DNA of 64,000 nucleotides from Bradyrhizobium sp. RP6 (GCF_003837805.1 NZ_RQIT01000002.1:744001-808000), one strand, 5' to 3'; positions 35,526 to 44,730 are shown, numbered from the stretch's first letter. Translations and numbers: made by a program. The notes: generated by a model not told the origin, from the letters alone.

Positions 35526-36344
35526 ATGCTCGTTATCTCCATTCAGAGCCAGGTGGTGCACGGCCACGTCGGCAACAGCGCGGCTGCCTACGCCATGCAG
35601 GCGGAGGGCGTGAATGTTGCGGCGGTGCCGACGACGCTGCTCTCCAACCATCCACGCTATCCGAGCCTGCGCGGGCGGATGCTGGAGACCGAACTCGTCG
35701 CCGATCTCCTGAAGGGCGTCGAGGAGCGCGGCCTGGTCGACGAGGCTGCGGTGCTCGTCACCGGCTATCTCGGCTCGTCCGGCAACGCCGCCGTGATCGC
35801 CGATTTCGTCGAGCGGGCGCTCGCGCGGAATCCGAAGCTGGTCTATCTCTGCGACCCCGTGATCGGCGATGACGGCCGCGTCTATGTGGCGGATGGCATC
35901 TTGGACGTGGTCCGGCACCGGCTGCTGCCGGCGGCAAACCTCGCGACGCCGAATCAGTTCGAGCTCGAGCTGCTCTCCGGTCTCACCATTGCCGATGTCC
36001 AGGGCCTCCGCGCGGCGTGCTCCGCGCTGGCAGGGGCGGGTCACATCGACGTCGTGGCCACCGGCTGCACGCTCGCTGACACAGTGGCGGGGCAGGTGGA
36101 GACGATCCTGTGCGCGGGCGGGCGATTGTCCTGCTTTGCGACGCCGCGCCTGCCGATCCGGCCCTACGGCACCGGCGACCTCCTCACCGGGCTGATCGCC
36201 GCGCATCTGGCCAAGGGCGAAGCGATGGAGTCGGCCGTACGGCTTGCGGTCGACACGATCTTTGCGGTGCTGGTGCGCACGCAAGAAGCCGGCTCCGCCG
36301 AGATACGGCTCGTGCCGTTGCCGACGCGCGGGCCCGACGCCTGA
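35526..36344 (+). CDS. pdxY: Pyridoxal kinase
   Basis: This is a 272-residue ribokinase-fold kinase that phosphorylates pyridoxal to PLP (salvage pathway). It begins MLVISIQSQVVHGHVGNSAAAYAMQ, the PdxY signature. VYLCDPVIGDDGRVYVADG binds ATP/Mg. PYGTGDLLTGLIAAHLAKG carries the anion-hole glycines and catalytic aspartate. It is followed four bases later by the convergent peptidase gene. Confidence 0.93.
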   Translation: MLVISIQSQVVHGHVGNSAAAYAMQAEGVNVAAVPTTLLSNHPRYPSLRGRMLETELVADLLKGVEERGLVDEAAVLVTGYLGSSGNAAVIADFVERALARNPKLVYLCDPVIGDDGRVYVADGILDVVRHRLLPAANLATPNQFELELLSGLTIADVQGLRAACSALAGAGHIDVVATGCTLADTVAGQVETILCAGGRLSCFATPRLPIRPYGTGDLLTGLIAAHLAKGEAMESAVRLAVDTIFAVLVRTQEAGSAEIRLVPLPTRGPDA

Positions 36345-36348
36345 GGGT

Positions 36349-37656
36349 TCAGGTCGCGGGCTTGAGGGCCGATTGCGCCGATTTCTGCTGCTTGGCCGGG
36401 GTCTTCTGCTCGCGTGCGGCGTGCGCCTTAGGCGGCTTGCCGCTGGCGGCAGCCCGCGTCTTCTTCGGCTTGACGTTCGCGGCTTCCTTGCTGTCGGTCG
36501 CAACGCCGCGGCGCGAGATGTATTCCTTCCCGTCGATCGGGCCGACATGCGGCGGATCGCGGCCAAGATAGGGGCGGCCGATGCCGAACGCCTTGCCGTT
36601 GGCGTCGACCCACTTCCACAGGATCTCGGTCGAGACCCAGCGCTGCGCGCGGTTATCGCCCTGGGTGCTGACGATGTCGGCCGCCATGCCGTGGCCATAA
36701 CCACCGCGCGTACTGCCGCCATGATAGGAGCGGTCGGAGGCGGCCTTGAGGCCGCTCGCGATCGACTGGCGATAGTCGTCGCGGAATGCGCTGGTGATGC
36801 CGGGCGACAGGCCGGCGGCTTCGGCCGCGAGCAGCGTGCGGAACAGCTTTTTCTTGAAACTCTTGTCCATGCCGCCGATGACGTAGTCCATCATCGACAT
36901 GCCGGCGCGCTCGGCCGCCTTCGGATCCTTCCAGCCGAAGTCCTGATCGACAAGCTTCGTGAAGCTGCGCATCACCGTGACGGTCTTGCCCTTGCGCTTG
37001 ACGGTGACGGCGCGCCGTTCCTGAACCTTGATCGTGTCCTCCTTGGCCGTGCGTTGATAGAGCGCCCAGAGGTAGCGGTCGATGCAGGCCTCCATGACGA
37101 AGCATTCGTCGAGCACGGCGACGGTGTCCGCCGGCGGCGAGGCCTTGCTTGCGGGCGTGACGGGGCCGCTCGCGATTGCCGCAGGCGACAGTGCGTCCGT
37201 CGTCACGATCTCGGTGGGATCGGCGGATGCGAGCTTGACGGGCTCTGGCGCGGGAGCAGGGGCAGCCTCGCCGACGATGGCTTCCGGTTCAGGCGAAATC
37301 TGCGGCGCGGGCGCCGCTTCTGTCGGCAGGATCAGTGCCGGGTCGGCCGAAGCGAGCTTGATGGCAAAGGCGAGCCCCTCCGGCGTTTCCTGCGCAGTCG
37401 CCGCCGGGGCAGGCGCCGCAGCGACGGCGGCGGCGATGTCGGCGGTCAAGGCGATGCCGTCCTCAATCGTTGCAGCGCGCGGCACGTCGGCGAGGTCAAG
37501 GCGACCGACATCCTTGACGTGCGAGACAGCAGCCGCATTGGCACCGCTGTTCTCGATGAGGGCAGGCGCATAGGCGGAAAGAGACAACACCAGCCAGCCG
37601 GCGAGAACGGCTGAGGGACACGATACCGCCACCAGAAGAGACCGCCGATCGTTCAT
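36349..37656 (-). CDS. M15-like peptidase/DUF882-type protein with long linker
   Basis: This is a 435-residue exported or membrane-anchored protein (hydrophobic residues 7-30). A low-complexity Ala/Pro linker with repeats of VKLASADP occupies about 60-175. The C-terminal domain shows SAFRDDYRQSIASGLKAASDRSYHGGSTRGGYGHGMAADIV and GRDPPHVGPIDG, the histidine/aspartate metal motifs of D-Ala-D-Ala carboxypeptidase-like M15 enzymes. The tail is lysine-rich. It probably acts on peptidoglycan. A 10-base palindrome (TGTTCGAACA, 37694-37703) lies upstream. Confidence 0.75.
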   Translation of the reverse strand: MNDRRSLLVAVSCPSAVLAGWLVLSLSAYAPALIENSGANAAAVSHVKDVGRLDLADVPRAATIEDGIALTADIAAAVAAAPAPAATAQETPEGLAFAIKLASADPALILPTEAAPAPQISPEPEAIVGEAAPAPAPEPVKLASADPTEIVTTDALSPAAIASGPVTPASKASPPADTVAVLDECFVMEACIDRYLWALYQRTAKEDTIKVQERRAVTVKRKGKTVTVMRSFTKLVDQDFGWKDPKAAERAGMSMMDYVIGGMDKSFKKKLFRTLLAAEAAGLSPGITSAFRDDYRQSIASGLKAASDRSYHGGSTRGGYGHGMAADIVSTQGDNRAQRWVSTEILWKWVDANGKAFGIGRPYLGRDPPHVGPIDGKEYISRRGVATDSKEAANVKPKKTRAAASGKPPKAHAAREQKTPAKQQKSAQSALKPAT

Positions 37657-37913
37657 GATCCCCTGCCTCCAAACGGTTCTGTCCGAACCATCTTGTTCGA
37701 ACAGTCATGATGCAAACAGTTGACGAAACAGTCTTGCACGGAAAGGCACGCAGTTCGTCGATTGTTCGGGGGATGGTGTGGCGGCGCAATGGCGCAATCG
37801 GCGGATGCGGGCTTTTCGCGCTGGGTGTTGCCGAGCTGCAACGCGCGGTTCCACCCGGTGCTTTGCCCGAGGCCGTGCCGCAACTTTGCGGTCGCTGCCG
37901 CGTTGGAGGCGCC

Positions 37914-38117
37914 ATGACGCATCCCACGCTTCGTCCCATGGACGCCTTCGATCCCGCCGAGCCCGCCATCCTGCACGATCGTCTTTCGGATACGATCATC
38001 ACCTGGACGGCCGATCAGGCCGATGACTATCGCCGCTCCAGCAGGCCCGGCGGGGACGGAACCGTGGCCTGGAAAACCTATCTGTTTGATGGTTGGGGCA
38101 ACGTGCTCGGTGGCTGA
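37914..38117 (+). CDS. Small hypothetical protein
   Basis: This is a 67-residue acidic protein (MTHPTLRPMDAFDPAEPAILHDRLSDTIITWTADQADDYRR..) with GGAGG just upstream of the ATG at 37914. It has no signal peptide and no recognised family. A longer version from 37707 exists but has poor codon character and no better ribosome site. Confidence 0.55.
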   Translation: MTHPTLRPMDAFDPAEPAILHDRLSDTIITWTADQADDYRRSSRPGGDGTVAWKTYLFDGWGNVLGG

Positions 38118-38286
38118 GCACCGCCCACGGAAACGCCATGTCGCCGCCAGCGTGATCCGCCCAAGACCTTGTACGCATTAGGCATATCGCCATGCGCCGC
38201 GCGCGATGTTGCAATGCAACAAGACATGTCGCAATGCAGCAAAACACGCCTAAATAGGCTCCGACCTTCCCCCTCGGAGCATCACC

Positions 38287-38541
38287 ATGAACAAGAAGAC
38301 TTTGTCGATCGCCGCCGCCATCCTGACCATCGTGGGCGGCACCGCCGCTTTCGCTGCCGAGTTGCCGACCTACGAGGCCAACGGTCTGCCGGTCTCCCCG
38401 CTGCAGGTGCGCGTGCTCGGTGCTCAGCATGTCGAGCAGCAGGTCGCCGCGCCCACCACGATCGCCTCGGTCCACCAGGCGAAGGTGCTCAGCCCCCGCA
38501 AGGTGACGACTGCGGACGTGACCACGGGCGCAGCCCGCTAA
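38287..38541 (+). CDS. Small exported hypothetical protein
   Basis: This is an 84-residue protein with a signal peptide (MNKKTLSIAAAILTIVGGTAAFA) and a short polar mature region (LPTYEANGLPVSPLQVRVLGAQHVEQQ) without cysteines. It looks like one of the small periplasmic rhizobial proteins of unknown role. Upstream (38205-38252) two near-identical GCAATGCA-x-CAA blocks lie in the promoter area. Confidence 0.7.
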   Translation: MNKKTLSIAAAILTIVGGTAAFAAELPTYEANGLPVSPLQVRVLGAQHVEQQVAAPTTIASVHQAKVLSPRKVTTADVTTGAAR

Positions 38542-38741
38542 GCCTACGTTCGCCTGAGGCAGGTGGGATCTCGCGCTGACCGAGATTTCGCCGCCTCGTG
38601 CGGCCCTTGACACGCCGCCGCCGCACGATCATTGCGTGTGCGGCAATCACCGTCCTAACGCGGCATCGTCGCGATGCCTGCGTGCCAGTCCTGCAGCCGC
38701 GTGGGTTGAGCGGCTCAGCGCGCCGACATATCGCTTGATCC

Positions 38742-39662
38742 ATGGATCAGCGGACGAGCGGTGCTGACGCTCTCACTCAGAAAAATGACGCAGCGCCGGC
38801 ACTGCTCGGCGTGGTCTGCGGCCTTGCCGCGGCGCTGTTCTGGGCGCTCGGCTTTGCCGCCACGCGGCACGGCCTCAAGATCGGCTTCACGCCGATCGAC
38901 CTGCTGGTGCATCGCTATGTCTGGTCGGGAATCGCGTTCCTGCCGCTGGTCGCGCGTGCGGGCATCTCCGATCTCTGCGGCATCGGCTGGCGCAGGGGCC
39001 TCGTGCTGATGGTGCTCGGCGGCCCCGTGATGTCGCTGATCTCCTACACCGGCTTTTTGTTCGTGCCGCTCGGCCATGGCAGCGTGATCCAGCCCTCTTG
39101 CGCGACGCTGGGAGGCCTCCTGCTCGCGGCGGTCGTGCTGAAGGAGCGGATCTCCGCTTCGCGCCTCGCCGGGGCGATCGTCATCGTCGGCGGCCTCGGC
39201 GTGATCGGCGCGGAATCGATCGGCCATATCGGCACCGACGGGGTGCAGGGCGATCTGATCTTCGTGCTCACCGGGTTCATGTTCGCCGGCTTCGGTGCGG
39301 CTTTGCGCCGCTGGCGCGTCTCCGCCGTGTCGGCTGCGCTCGTGATCAACGTGCTGTCGCTGCTGCTGTTGCCGCTCTACGTCGCAACCGTGGGCCTTGC
39401 CCATATTGCGGCGATCGGCGTGACCGAGAACGCCATCCAGGCGCTGGCGCAGGGCGTGCTTGCGGGGCCCGCCGCGCTCTATCTCTATGCCGTCTCGGTC
39501 CAGCGTCTCGGCGTGGCCCGCGCCGCGGTGTTTCCGGCCTGCGTGCCGGCGCTGACGCTGCTCACCGGCTGGCTGCTGCTCGGGGAGCCGCCGACGATGT
39601 TGCAGACGGCGGGACTCGTGACGGTGCTGTGCGGATTCTATCTGGCCCAGCGGCAAAGCTAG
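38742..39662 (+). CDS. EamA/DMT family transporter
   Basis: This is a 306-residue membrane protein with ten predicted spans in two EamA halves (for example LLGVVCGLAAALFWALGFAATRHGL and ALAQGVLAGPAALYLYAVSVQRLGVARAAVFPACVPALTLLTGWLLLGEPP). The ALxFxxxxLGE-like terminal motif of metabolite exporters is present. The substrate is unknown. It is convergent with yjdM. Confidence 0.92.
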   Translation: MDQRTSGADALTQKNDAAPALLGVVCGLAAALFWALGFAATRHGLKIGFTPIDLLVHRYVWSGIAFLPLVARAGISDLCGIGWRRGLVLMVLGGPVMSLISYTGFLFVPLGHGSVIQPSCATLGGLLLAAVVLKERISASRLAGAIVIVGGLGVIGAESIGHIGTDGVQGDLIFVLTGFMFAGFGAALRRWRVSAVSAALVINVLSLLLLPLYVATVGLAHIAAIGVTENAIQALAQGVLAGPAALYLYAVSVQRLGVARAAVFPACVPALTLLTGWLLLGEPPTMLQTAGLVTVLCGFYLAQRQS

Positions 39663-39668
39663 CGGACC

Positions 39669-40019
39669 TTACGCCTTCCGCACGAACTCCGACTTCAGAT
39701 TCATCGCGCCGATGCCGTCGATCTTGCAGGCGATGTTGTGGCCGTCACTGGCGTCCTGCAGGCGGATGTTGCGCACCTTGGTGCCGCCCTTGACGACCGA
39801 GGACGAGCCCTTGATCTTGAGATCCTTGATCACGATGACGCTGTCGCCGTCGGCGAGCACATTGCCGTTGGCATCGCGCACGCCCGCATCCTGCGCCGTG
39901 TCCGGGGCTGCTTCCGCCGCGCCGCTCCATTCATGGCCGCATTCCGGGCAGACCCAGAGATCGCGGTCCTGATAGGCGTGCTCGGAGCTGCAGGCCGGGC
40001 ATTTCATCGTGTCGGTCAT
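39669..40019 (-). CDS. yjdM: Zinc-ribbon protein YjdM (PhnA family)
   Basis: This is a 116-residue protein. An N-terminal zinc ribbon has two CxxC pairs ([12 protein letters not shown] and [11 protein letters not shown]). A C-terminal PhnA-type domain follows ([39 protein letters not shown]). It was once linked to phosphonate use; its function is unknown. It is cytosolic. No phosphonate genes are nearby. Confidence 0.93.
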   Translation of the reverse strand: MTDTMKCPACSSEHAYQDRDLWVCPECGHEWSGAAEAAPDTAQDAGVRDANGNVLADGDSVIVIKDLKIKGSSSVVKGGTKVRNIRLQDASDGHNIACKIDGIGAMNLKSEFVRKA

Positions 40020-40129
40020 GTCTGTCTCGTCTCAACGGTTCGTGCGCGGCGCGACCGTAGAGACGGGAACCGGGAAAGCAAGGAAAAGCTGCAAGCCGCG
40101 CCGGCCGCGGCTCGCCTGCCGGTGCGATA

Positions 40130-40303
40130 TCACCGAAACAGCGCGACGAAGATCACGTAGAGCCAACCCAGGATGCCGTGGATGATTGCCCACAGAATCG
40201 AATGGTTGTTGGTGTAGGAGATCGCGATGGCGAGCGCCGAGCCGAATCCCACGCCGTATTTGGCGCCTTCGACCCGGACGCCGTAATAGCGATTGCCGTT
40301 CAT
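40130..40303 (-). CDS. 57-residue membrane protein
   Basis: This short gene begins MNGNRYYGVRVEGAKYGVGF, then one or two hydrophobic helices (GSALAIAISYTNNHSILWAI and GILGWLYVIFVALFR). AGGAGG lies seven bases before the ATG at 40303 (leader CAGGAGGCATCACC). The pattern 'G-x-x-I-S-Y-x-x-x-x-S-I-x-W-A-I-x-H-G-I-x-x-W-x-Y-V-I' resembles a widespread short family of unknown function in bacteria (recalled, not searched). It is easy to miss because of its size. Confidence 0.78.
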   Translation of the reverse strand: MNGNRYYGVRVEGAKYGVGFGSALAIAISYTNNHSILWAIIHGILGWLYVIFVALFR

Positions 40304-40470
40304 GGTGATGCCTCCTGCACCGTAACTGAGCGCAAGCCTAAGCGGTCGCCGTGATCCTGGCGAGCGGCATGATCAATGAGCCAACGTCGCCCGCGCGGGA
40401 TTGAGCAGCGTCAACGGCATTGCGCGTGAGGGTCGTATCCTCTTGGGAAATGACCACCGGAGGCCGTGCG

Positions 40471-40923
40471 ATGGACAATATGCTCAGACAAAAAATCCAG
40501 GCCCTGCTGGACCAGCACCGCACGATGCGGATCGCAACCATTCGCCCGGATGGCTGGCCGCAGGTGACGACCGTTGGCTATGCCAACGAAGGCTTCACCA
40601 TCTACTTCCTCTGCGGCATCGACAGCCAGAAGGCGCAGAACCTGTCCCGGGACGACCGGGTCTCGCTGGCGATCGACGACGACCCGGCGCAAGTGATGGA
40701 GATCACCGGCCTGTCCATGGCGGCGCGGGCGGTGGCCGTGACCGATCCGGCCGAAGCCGAGAAGGCGATCGCGCTTTTGATGGCGCGCTATCCCGAGCAG
40801 AAGGCCTCCGGCCTCACCGTGCCGAAACCTTCAGAGGTGCGGCTGATCCGTCTCACACCGACGGTGATCTCGCTGCTCGATTATTCCAAGGGATTCGGTC
40901 ACACCGACCTTGTGACGTGCTGA
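40471..40923 (+). CDS. Pyridoxamine 5'-phosphate oxidase family protein
   Basis: This is a 150-residue split-barrel flavin-binding protein. LDQHRTMRIATIRPDGWPQVTTVGYANEGFTIYFLCG is the typical N-terminal half, followed by LSRDDRVSLAID and a SMAARAV strand. The ATG at 40471 has GGAGG seven bases upstream and is preferred over 40450. The family includes F420- or FMN-dependent reductases and stress proteins; the reaction here is open. Confidence 0.85.
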   Translation: MDNMLRQKIQALLDQHRTMRIATIRPDGWPQVTTVGYANEGFTIYFLCGIDSQKAQNLSRDDRVSLAIDDDPAQVMEITGLSMAARAVAVTDPAEAEKAIALLMARYPEQKASGLTVPKPSEVRLIRLTPTVISLLDYSKGFGHTDLVTC

Positions 40924-41040
40924 GGAGGTGGGCGGCAAGCTGCGAAGGCGAGAGCGGCCATCCGCCCCTCGCTTGAGGCAGATCAACTAGGCCTTCCGGT
41001 GAAAATCTAGGCTGGGCCGATGATTCAGTGAGGTCTGGCC

Positions 41041-41400
41041 ATGTCGCACACTGTTCGAATCTACATCGGCATCGTCATCCTGATCGCCTTGTCGGTGCTG
41101 TTTCTCTTCAGCGTCGTCCACACCGCCGCGGGGGCCCCAAGGCCCGGCTCGCGCACGATCGCGGAGGGACATCGCCTGGCGCGGGCCTGGTGCCAAACGT
41201 GTCACGCCGTCGAGCCGCACATGACCGGAGTGTTCGACGAGGCCCCGAGCTTCCAGTCCATCGCGGAACGGCACGGCACCACCGCGCTGTCGCTCAAGGT
41301 GTTCTGGCGGACCAGCCACCAGAACATGCCGAACCTGGTGATCTCGCCGGAACAGGCCGAGGCGCTCTCGGCGTATATCCTGAGCCTGAGGGGCGATTGA
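41041..41400 (+). CDS. Membrane-anchored c-type cytochrome
   Basis: This is a 119-residue protein. One N-terminal membrane helix (VRIYIGIVILIALSVLFLFSVVH) is followed by a periplasmic cytochrome c domain with CQTCH near residue 60 and a methionine in SHQNMPNLVISPEQAEALSAYILSL as distal ligand. It probably carries electrons at the membrane. No oxidase or reductase genes are adjacent. Confidence 0.88.
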   Translation: MSHTVRIYIGIVILIALSVLFLFSVVHTAAGAPRPGSRTIAEGHRLARAWCQTCHAVEPHMTGVFDEAPSFQSIAERHGTTALSLKVFWRTSHQNMPNLVISPEQAEALSAYILSLRGD

Positions 41401-41612
41401 AGGCCCGGCCAGACGATATCTGCGAAAACAACCCCATGCACAGTAGACATCGCCATGGAATCATTCGGGATTTGATTTGACTTCGATAATACCGAATTAC
41501 GTTTGGCCTGTCGCGCAAAACAGTTGCATGATGTCACGGTGGAGTCCCCTCGACGTCTCGGCGTTTGGTGCGTAGCTTCCGCTCATCCGGAAACCTCGCC
41601 GACGAGCCCGCC

Positions 41613-42017
41613 ATGACCTTCCTCCTCAACATCGACGTCCCGGACGTCGGGACAGCCACGACCTTCTACACCGAAGCGTTCGGCCTGACGGTCGGCCGCC
41701 GCTTCGGCGCCGACTTCGTCGAGCTCAACGGCTGGCCGGCGCCGGTGTATCTGTTGACCAAGCAGGCCGGTACGATCGGCGCCGGCGGCGATCGCCGGCG
41801 CTACCAGCGGCACTGGACGCCGGTGCATATCGACGTCGTCGTTGACGACGTCGAGGCCGCCGTGGCGCGTGCGCTCAGTGCGGGTGCGATCCTGGAGGCG
41901 CCCGCGCGCGATGCGCCCTATGGCCGGATCGCGATGCTAGCCGATCCGTTCGGGCACGGGTTCTGTCTGCTGGCGTTCAGCGAGAAAGGCTATGACGCGT
42001 TGTTGGGAAGTTCGTAG
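41613..42017 (+). CDS. VOC family (glyoxalase-like) protein
   Basis: This is a 134-residue protein with the paired beta-alpha-beta-beta-beta repeats of the vicinal oxygen chelate fold: FLLNIDVPDVGTATTFYTEAFGLTVGRRFGADFVELNGWPAPVYLL and HIDVVVDDVEAAVARALSAGAILEAPARDAPYGRIAMLADPFGHGFCLL. A metal ligand (Glu) is visible in FVELNG. The function could be dioxygenase, isomerase or resistance. The ATG at 41613 begins the fold. Confidence 0.85.
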   Translation: MTFLLNIDVPDVGTATTFYTEAFGLTVGRRFGADFVELNGWPAPVYLLTKQAGTIGAGGDRRRYQRHWTPVHIDVVVDDVEAAVARALSAGAILEAPARDAPYGRIAMLADPFGHGFCLLAFSEKGYDALLGSS

Positions 42018-42079
42018 TTCGCGACCGGACTGCGCCTGCTACGATCGCCAGCGGACAGCGAAGCCAGAATCAGGGCGGC

Positions 42080-42745
42080 ATGCCAAAAGAAGCGAAAAGC
42101 AGATCGACGAGGAAACTCAAGACCTACCAGACCTCGCTCGGCTTCTACGATCAGGCGATCGCCGCGCCCTCGATGAAGGCGGCGCTGCAGGCCTGGGGCG
42201 CCAGCTCCAACCTGTTCCATCAGGGCGTCGCGAAGGAGACCGAAGATCCCGATATCGTCGCGGCGGCCATGGCGAAGCCGGGTGTCGTGCTCAGACGTCC
42301 GGTCGGCTCGAACGGCCCGTTCACCGAGAGCGCGGAGCTGCCGACCGATCTCGGCGAGAGCGAGGCCAGATCCGGGAGCAAGCGCAATGGCAGGTCGAAG
42401 AGCAACTCGCGATCGAACAGGCGCACCATAAAGCCGGCACGGAAGGCATCGCGCAAGATCGACGATCAGGCGGCGCGCAAGGCTGCCGCGGCATTCGAGA
42501 AGGAAGAGCGACGGCGCGAGGACGAGCGCCGGAAAGAGGAGGCCGCTCGCGCCAGGGAGCGCCGGGAGAAGGCTGTCGCGACAGCGCAGGCGGCGCTGGA
42601 TAGAGCGAGGCGGGAGCACGAGGCGCGGGCGGAGGAGATCGAGGCCGAGCGGATCGCGCTCGACGAACGCGCCGAGGCCGAGCAGGGCCGCTGGGACAAG
42701 CAGCGAATGAAGCTGGAGCAGGCGCTGCGTCGCGCGCGCGAGTAG
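42080..42745 (+). CDS. Basic coiled-coil hypothetical protein
   Basis: This is a 221-residue protein. The N-terminal block (RSTRKLKTYQTSLGFYDQAIAAPSMKAALQAWGASSNLFHQGVAKETEDPDIVAAAMAKPGVVLRRPVGS) looks conserved. A serine/arginine-rich low-complexity stretch follows. The C-terminal ~90 residues form a highly charged coiled coil (EEERRREDERRKEEAARARERREK). It resembles small nucleoid-associated or cell-envelope helper proteins by composition only. Confidence 0.7.
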   Translation: MPKEAKSRSTRKLKTYQTSLGFYDQAIAAPSMKAALQAWGASSNLFHQGVAKETEDPDIVAAAMAKPGVVLRRPVGSNGPFTESAELPTDLGESEARSGSKRNGRSKSNSRSNRRTIKPARKASRKIDDQAARKAAAAFEKEERRREDERRKEEAARARERREKAVATAQAALDRARREHEARAEEIEAERIALDERAEAEQGRWDKQRMKLEQALRRARE

Positions 42746-42867
42746 GGTCCGCGAGCGCCGATCCACCGTGCATCGCTTCGCCCAGGCAGCAAGATCGCGG
42801 TTCCATCCCTATATGAGGTGAAGCCCCATATTGGTCTGTAGTGCCTGAAAAGCCCTCGAAATCTGCA

Positions 42868-43171
42868 ATGCCGAAATCGCAAGACTCGATGATCGCCAGA
42901 TCGCGCCGCGCGGCGCCGGTCCTGGTATGCCGAAAGTGCCGACGAGGGCGGCGACGTCAGGCGTGCGCTGAAGTCCGAACTCAAGGCGAGCAAGCGCGAC
43001 GGTGGCAAGCCGGCAAAGCTGGTCATGACCGGATGCTTCGGCCTTTGCCCGAAGACTTCGATCGTGCTCGCGAGCGGCGCCAGCCTCTCGCGACAGGAAT
43101 ATGTGCTGGTCGCGGATCGCGCTCAGGTGCCGCGGGCGCTCGCGCTGTTGGATGATGAAGGCGGCGCGTGA
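42868..43171 (+). pseudogene. Frameshifted 2Fe-2S ferredoxin-like protein
   Basis: The first frame reads to VLVCRKC (near 42937). The continuation LKSELKASKRDGGKPAKLVMTGCFGLCPKTSIVLASG..QEYVLVADRAQVPRALALLDDEGGA is in another frame, ending at a TGA at 43171. Together they would be a (2Fe-2S) thioredoxin-like ferredoxin with CxxC and CFGLC clusters. A one- or two-base change near 42939 breaks it. A sequencing error cannot be excluded. Confidence 0.72.
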
Positions 43172-43348
43172 GGCTCGCGCGCGGCCGACGCTTGGCCGTG
43201 GCATGCCTGCTGAGACAGTCCGGAGCTTCGTTCGCAACGACGCAGGGCGTTGGAAGAGTGGGATCGGTCATTCCCGCAAAATTCGCGCGCGAATTCGCTT
43301 GCCTTGCTGTCCGTCCTTTTGCACTCTGGCGGCAAGGAGACCAATGTA

Positions 43349-43627
43349 ATGAAGAAAATGACTATCGCCTACGCGCTCGGAACGGCCCTGGTGCTGAGCG
43401 GCCTTGCAACATCGGCTGCCGAAGCAAAGCCGCGGAAGCAAGTGGTCCGTGCACCGCAGGAGAGGCTGATCGTCACGGCGCCGGTGCTGCGGCCCACGCC
43501 GTGGGACTACAACATCATTCCCCGCTACCGGTATCGCCCGGAAGACGACAAGGTCGATCCCTACGGTCCGCCGCTGGTGCCGTCTTACGTTCGTTACGAG
43601 GGATGGCGCTGGCCGTATTGGTGGTGA
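43349..43627 (+). CDS. Small exported hypothetical protein
   Basis: This is a 92-residue protein. The signal peptide is MKKMTIAYALGTALVLSGLATSAAEA, with AAGGAG nine bases before the ATG. The mature part is basic then aromatic (PTPWDYNIIPRYRYRPEDDKVDPYGPPLVPSYVRYEGWRWPYWW). No family is recognised; the Tyr/Trp/Pro-rich end is typical of small rhizobial envelope proteins. Confidence 0.75.
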   Translation: MKKMTIAYALGTALVLSGLATSAAEAKPRKQVVRAPQERLIVTAPVLRPTPWDYNIIPRYRYRPEDDKVDPYGPPLVPSYVRYEGWRWPYWW

Positions 43628-43649
43628 AGGCCACCGAACGCGGCTCATT

Positions 43650-43785
43650 GATAGGTGCGTAGGGTGCGACGGCGCAAAGCGCAGTTCGCGTAGCGTAACC
43701 CACCACTTCTGTTACCGGAGAAAAGAGGTGGGTTACGCCAGCAGCCGCACTTTGCGTTTGTGCAGCCTAACCCACCCTAAGGATC
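43650..43785. repeat. Dispersed repeat with inverted GTAACCCACC arms
   Basis: GCGTAACCCACC (43693-43704) and GGTGGGTTACGC (43727-43738) are perfect inverted 12-base arms around a 22-base loop. Flanking GTAGGGTGCG and CCTAACCCACCCTA blocks extend the element. The 'GTGGGTTACGC' and 'TAACCCACCCTACG' words are typical of repeats in Bradyrhizobium intergenic DNA (recalled). It lies between the 3' ends of two convergent genes. Confidence 0.75.
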
Positions 43786-44571
43786 CTCCGCCGCAAGCCG
43801 CAGAAACTGCCGCTTCATCGCATTGACCCTGGCGAGATAACCCGCGACGAGGTGATCACCGCAACGTTTCCCCGCGATCATCTGAAACTTGCGCCGCACA
43901 TAGGCCGCTGCTGGACCCGCGCCGCAGAGATGGATGAAGGCGGCCAGATCCTGCTTCTGCTGCGTGCTCGCCTTCACATCGCCCGCGAGGGTGAGAACCA
44001 CGGCCACCTGGCGGTCCAGATACACCGAGGCCAGCTCGACGGCGTGGCTCGGGATCGTACGGATGTAGAAGCCCGTGAACCCGCAGCCGGTCTGCGTGAC
44101 CGCGTTGCCGCGGACACAGAACCGCGCGGCCTCCGCGAAGGCCGGGTCGGTCATCTGGAACAGGCCGACCGCGCTGGAGGCAGGCCGGTAGATCGCCAGC
44201 GGATTGAAGCTCCATCGCCAGCGCCAATAGGTGCGCGCCACCGGATTACCCGAGCTCTCGACCTGCGCCAGCGCGGCCAGCAATTCCGGCGTGACCGTCG
44301 CGGTGGAATGATTGCGGAAGAGGGGCCCGTATCTCGCCCAGGTCTCCGCCGGCTCCTTGTCGAGGACGTTGCCGATGAGGACGAACAACTCGGTCGGCTT
44401 GCGGATCAACTGATAGGCGATGTTCACAAGCGCGAGAGCCGCAAGCAACACCGCCACGCTGCCTGCGATGCGAACCATCCGCGGTGCGCGCGCGAACCTC
44501 GTTCGCACCCACCGGGCGCCACGCCGAACGCTGCGAAGGCTGGGCAGGAGGCTCTTGCTTTTCGTTGCCAT
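43777..44571 (-). CDS. Lytic-transglycosylase-like membrane protein
   Basis: This is a 264-residue protein. One N-terminal membrane helix (MVRIAGSVAVLLAALALVNIAY) is followed by a periplasmic SLT-type domain: LLAALAQVESSGNP holds the catalytic glutamate, SSAVGLFQMTDPAFAEA is the next block and AFIHLCGAG a later helix. It would cleave peptidoglycan glycan strands. The ATG at 44571 is used; a longer frame lacks a ribosome site. Confidence 0.82.
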   Translation of the reverse strand: MATKSKSLLPSLRSVRRGARWVRTRFARAPRMVRIAGSVAVLLAALALVNIAYQLIRKPTELFVLIGNVLDKEPAETWARYGPLFRNHSTATVTPELLAALAQVESSGNPVARTYWRWRWSFNPLAIYRPASSAVGLFQMTDPAFAEAARFCVRGNAVTQTGCGFTGFYIRTIPSHAVELASVYLDRQVAVVLTLAGDVKASTQQKQDLAAFIHLCGAGPAAAYVRRKFQMIAGKRCGDHLVAGYLARVNAMKRQFLRLAAEDP

Positions 44572-44730
44572 GGCGTTGTGAGCGTGCAATTGCAGGAAAC
44601 TGTGGACCTGGTTGACGCTGTCTACCCGACGTGAACCGAAACCGTAGCTTCCGCATCTTGAGAACGGCTCCAGGGCCATCCTTCGGCGGCCGTTTTGGGC
44701 GGGCTCCCCAGGACAAGGCCGTTCTAGAAG

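Noticed and set aside
37694..37703. TGTTCGAACA palindrome as a fourth IclR site
   Set aside because: It lacks the five-base spacer and is far from the island, so similarity to TGTTCG-N5-CGAACA is probably chance.
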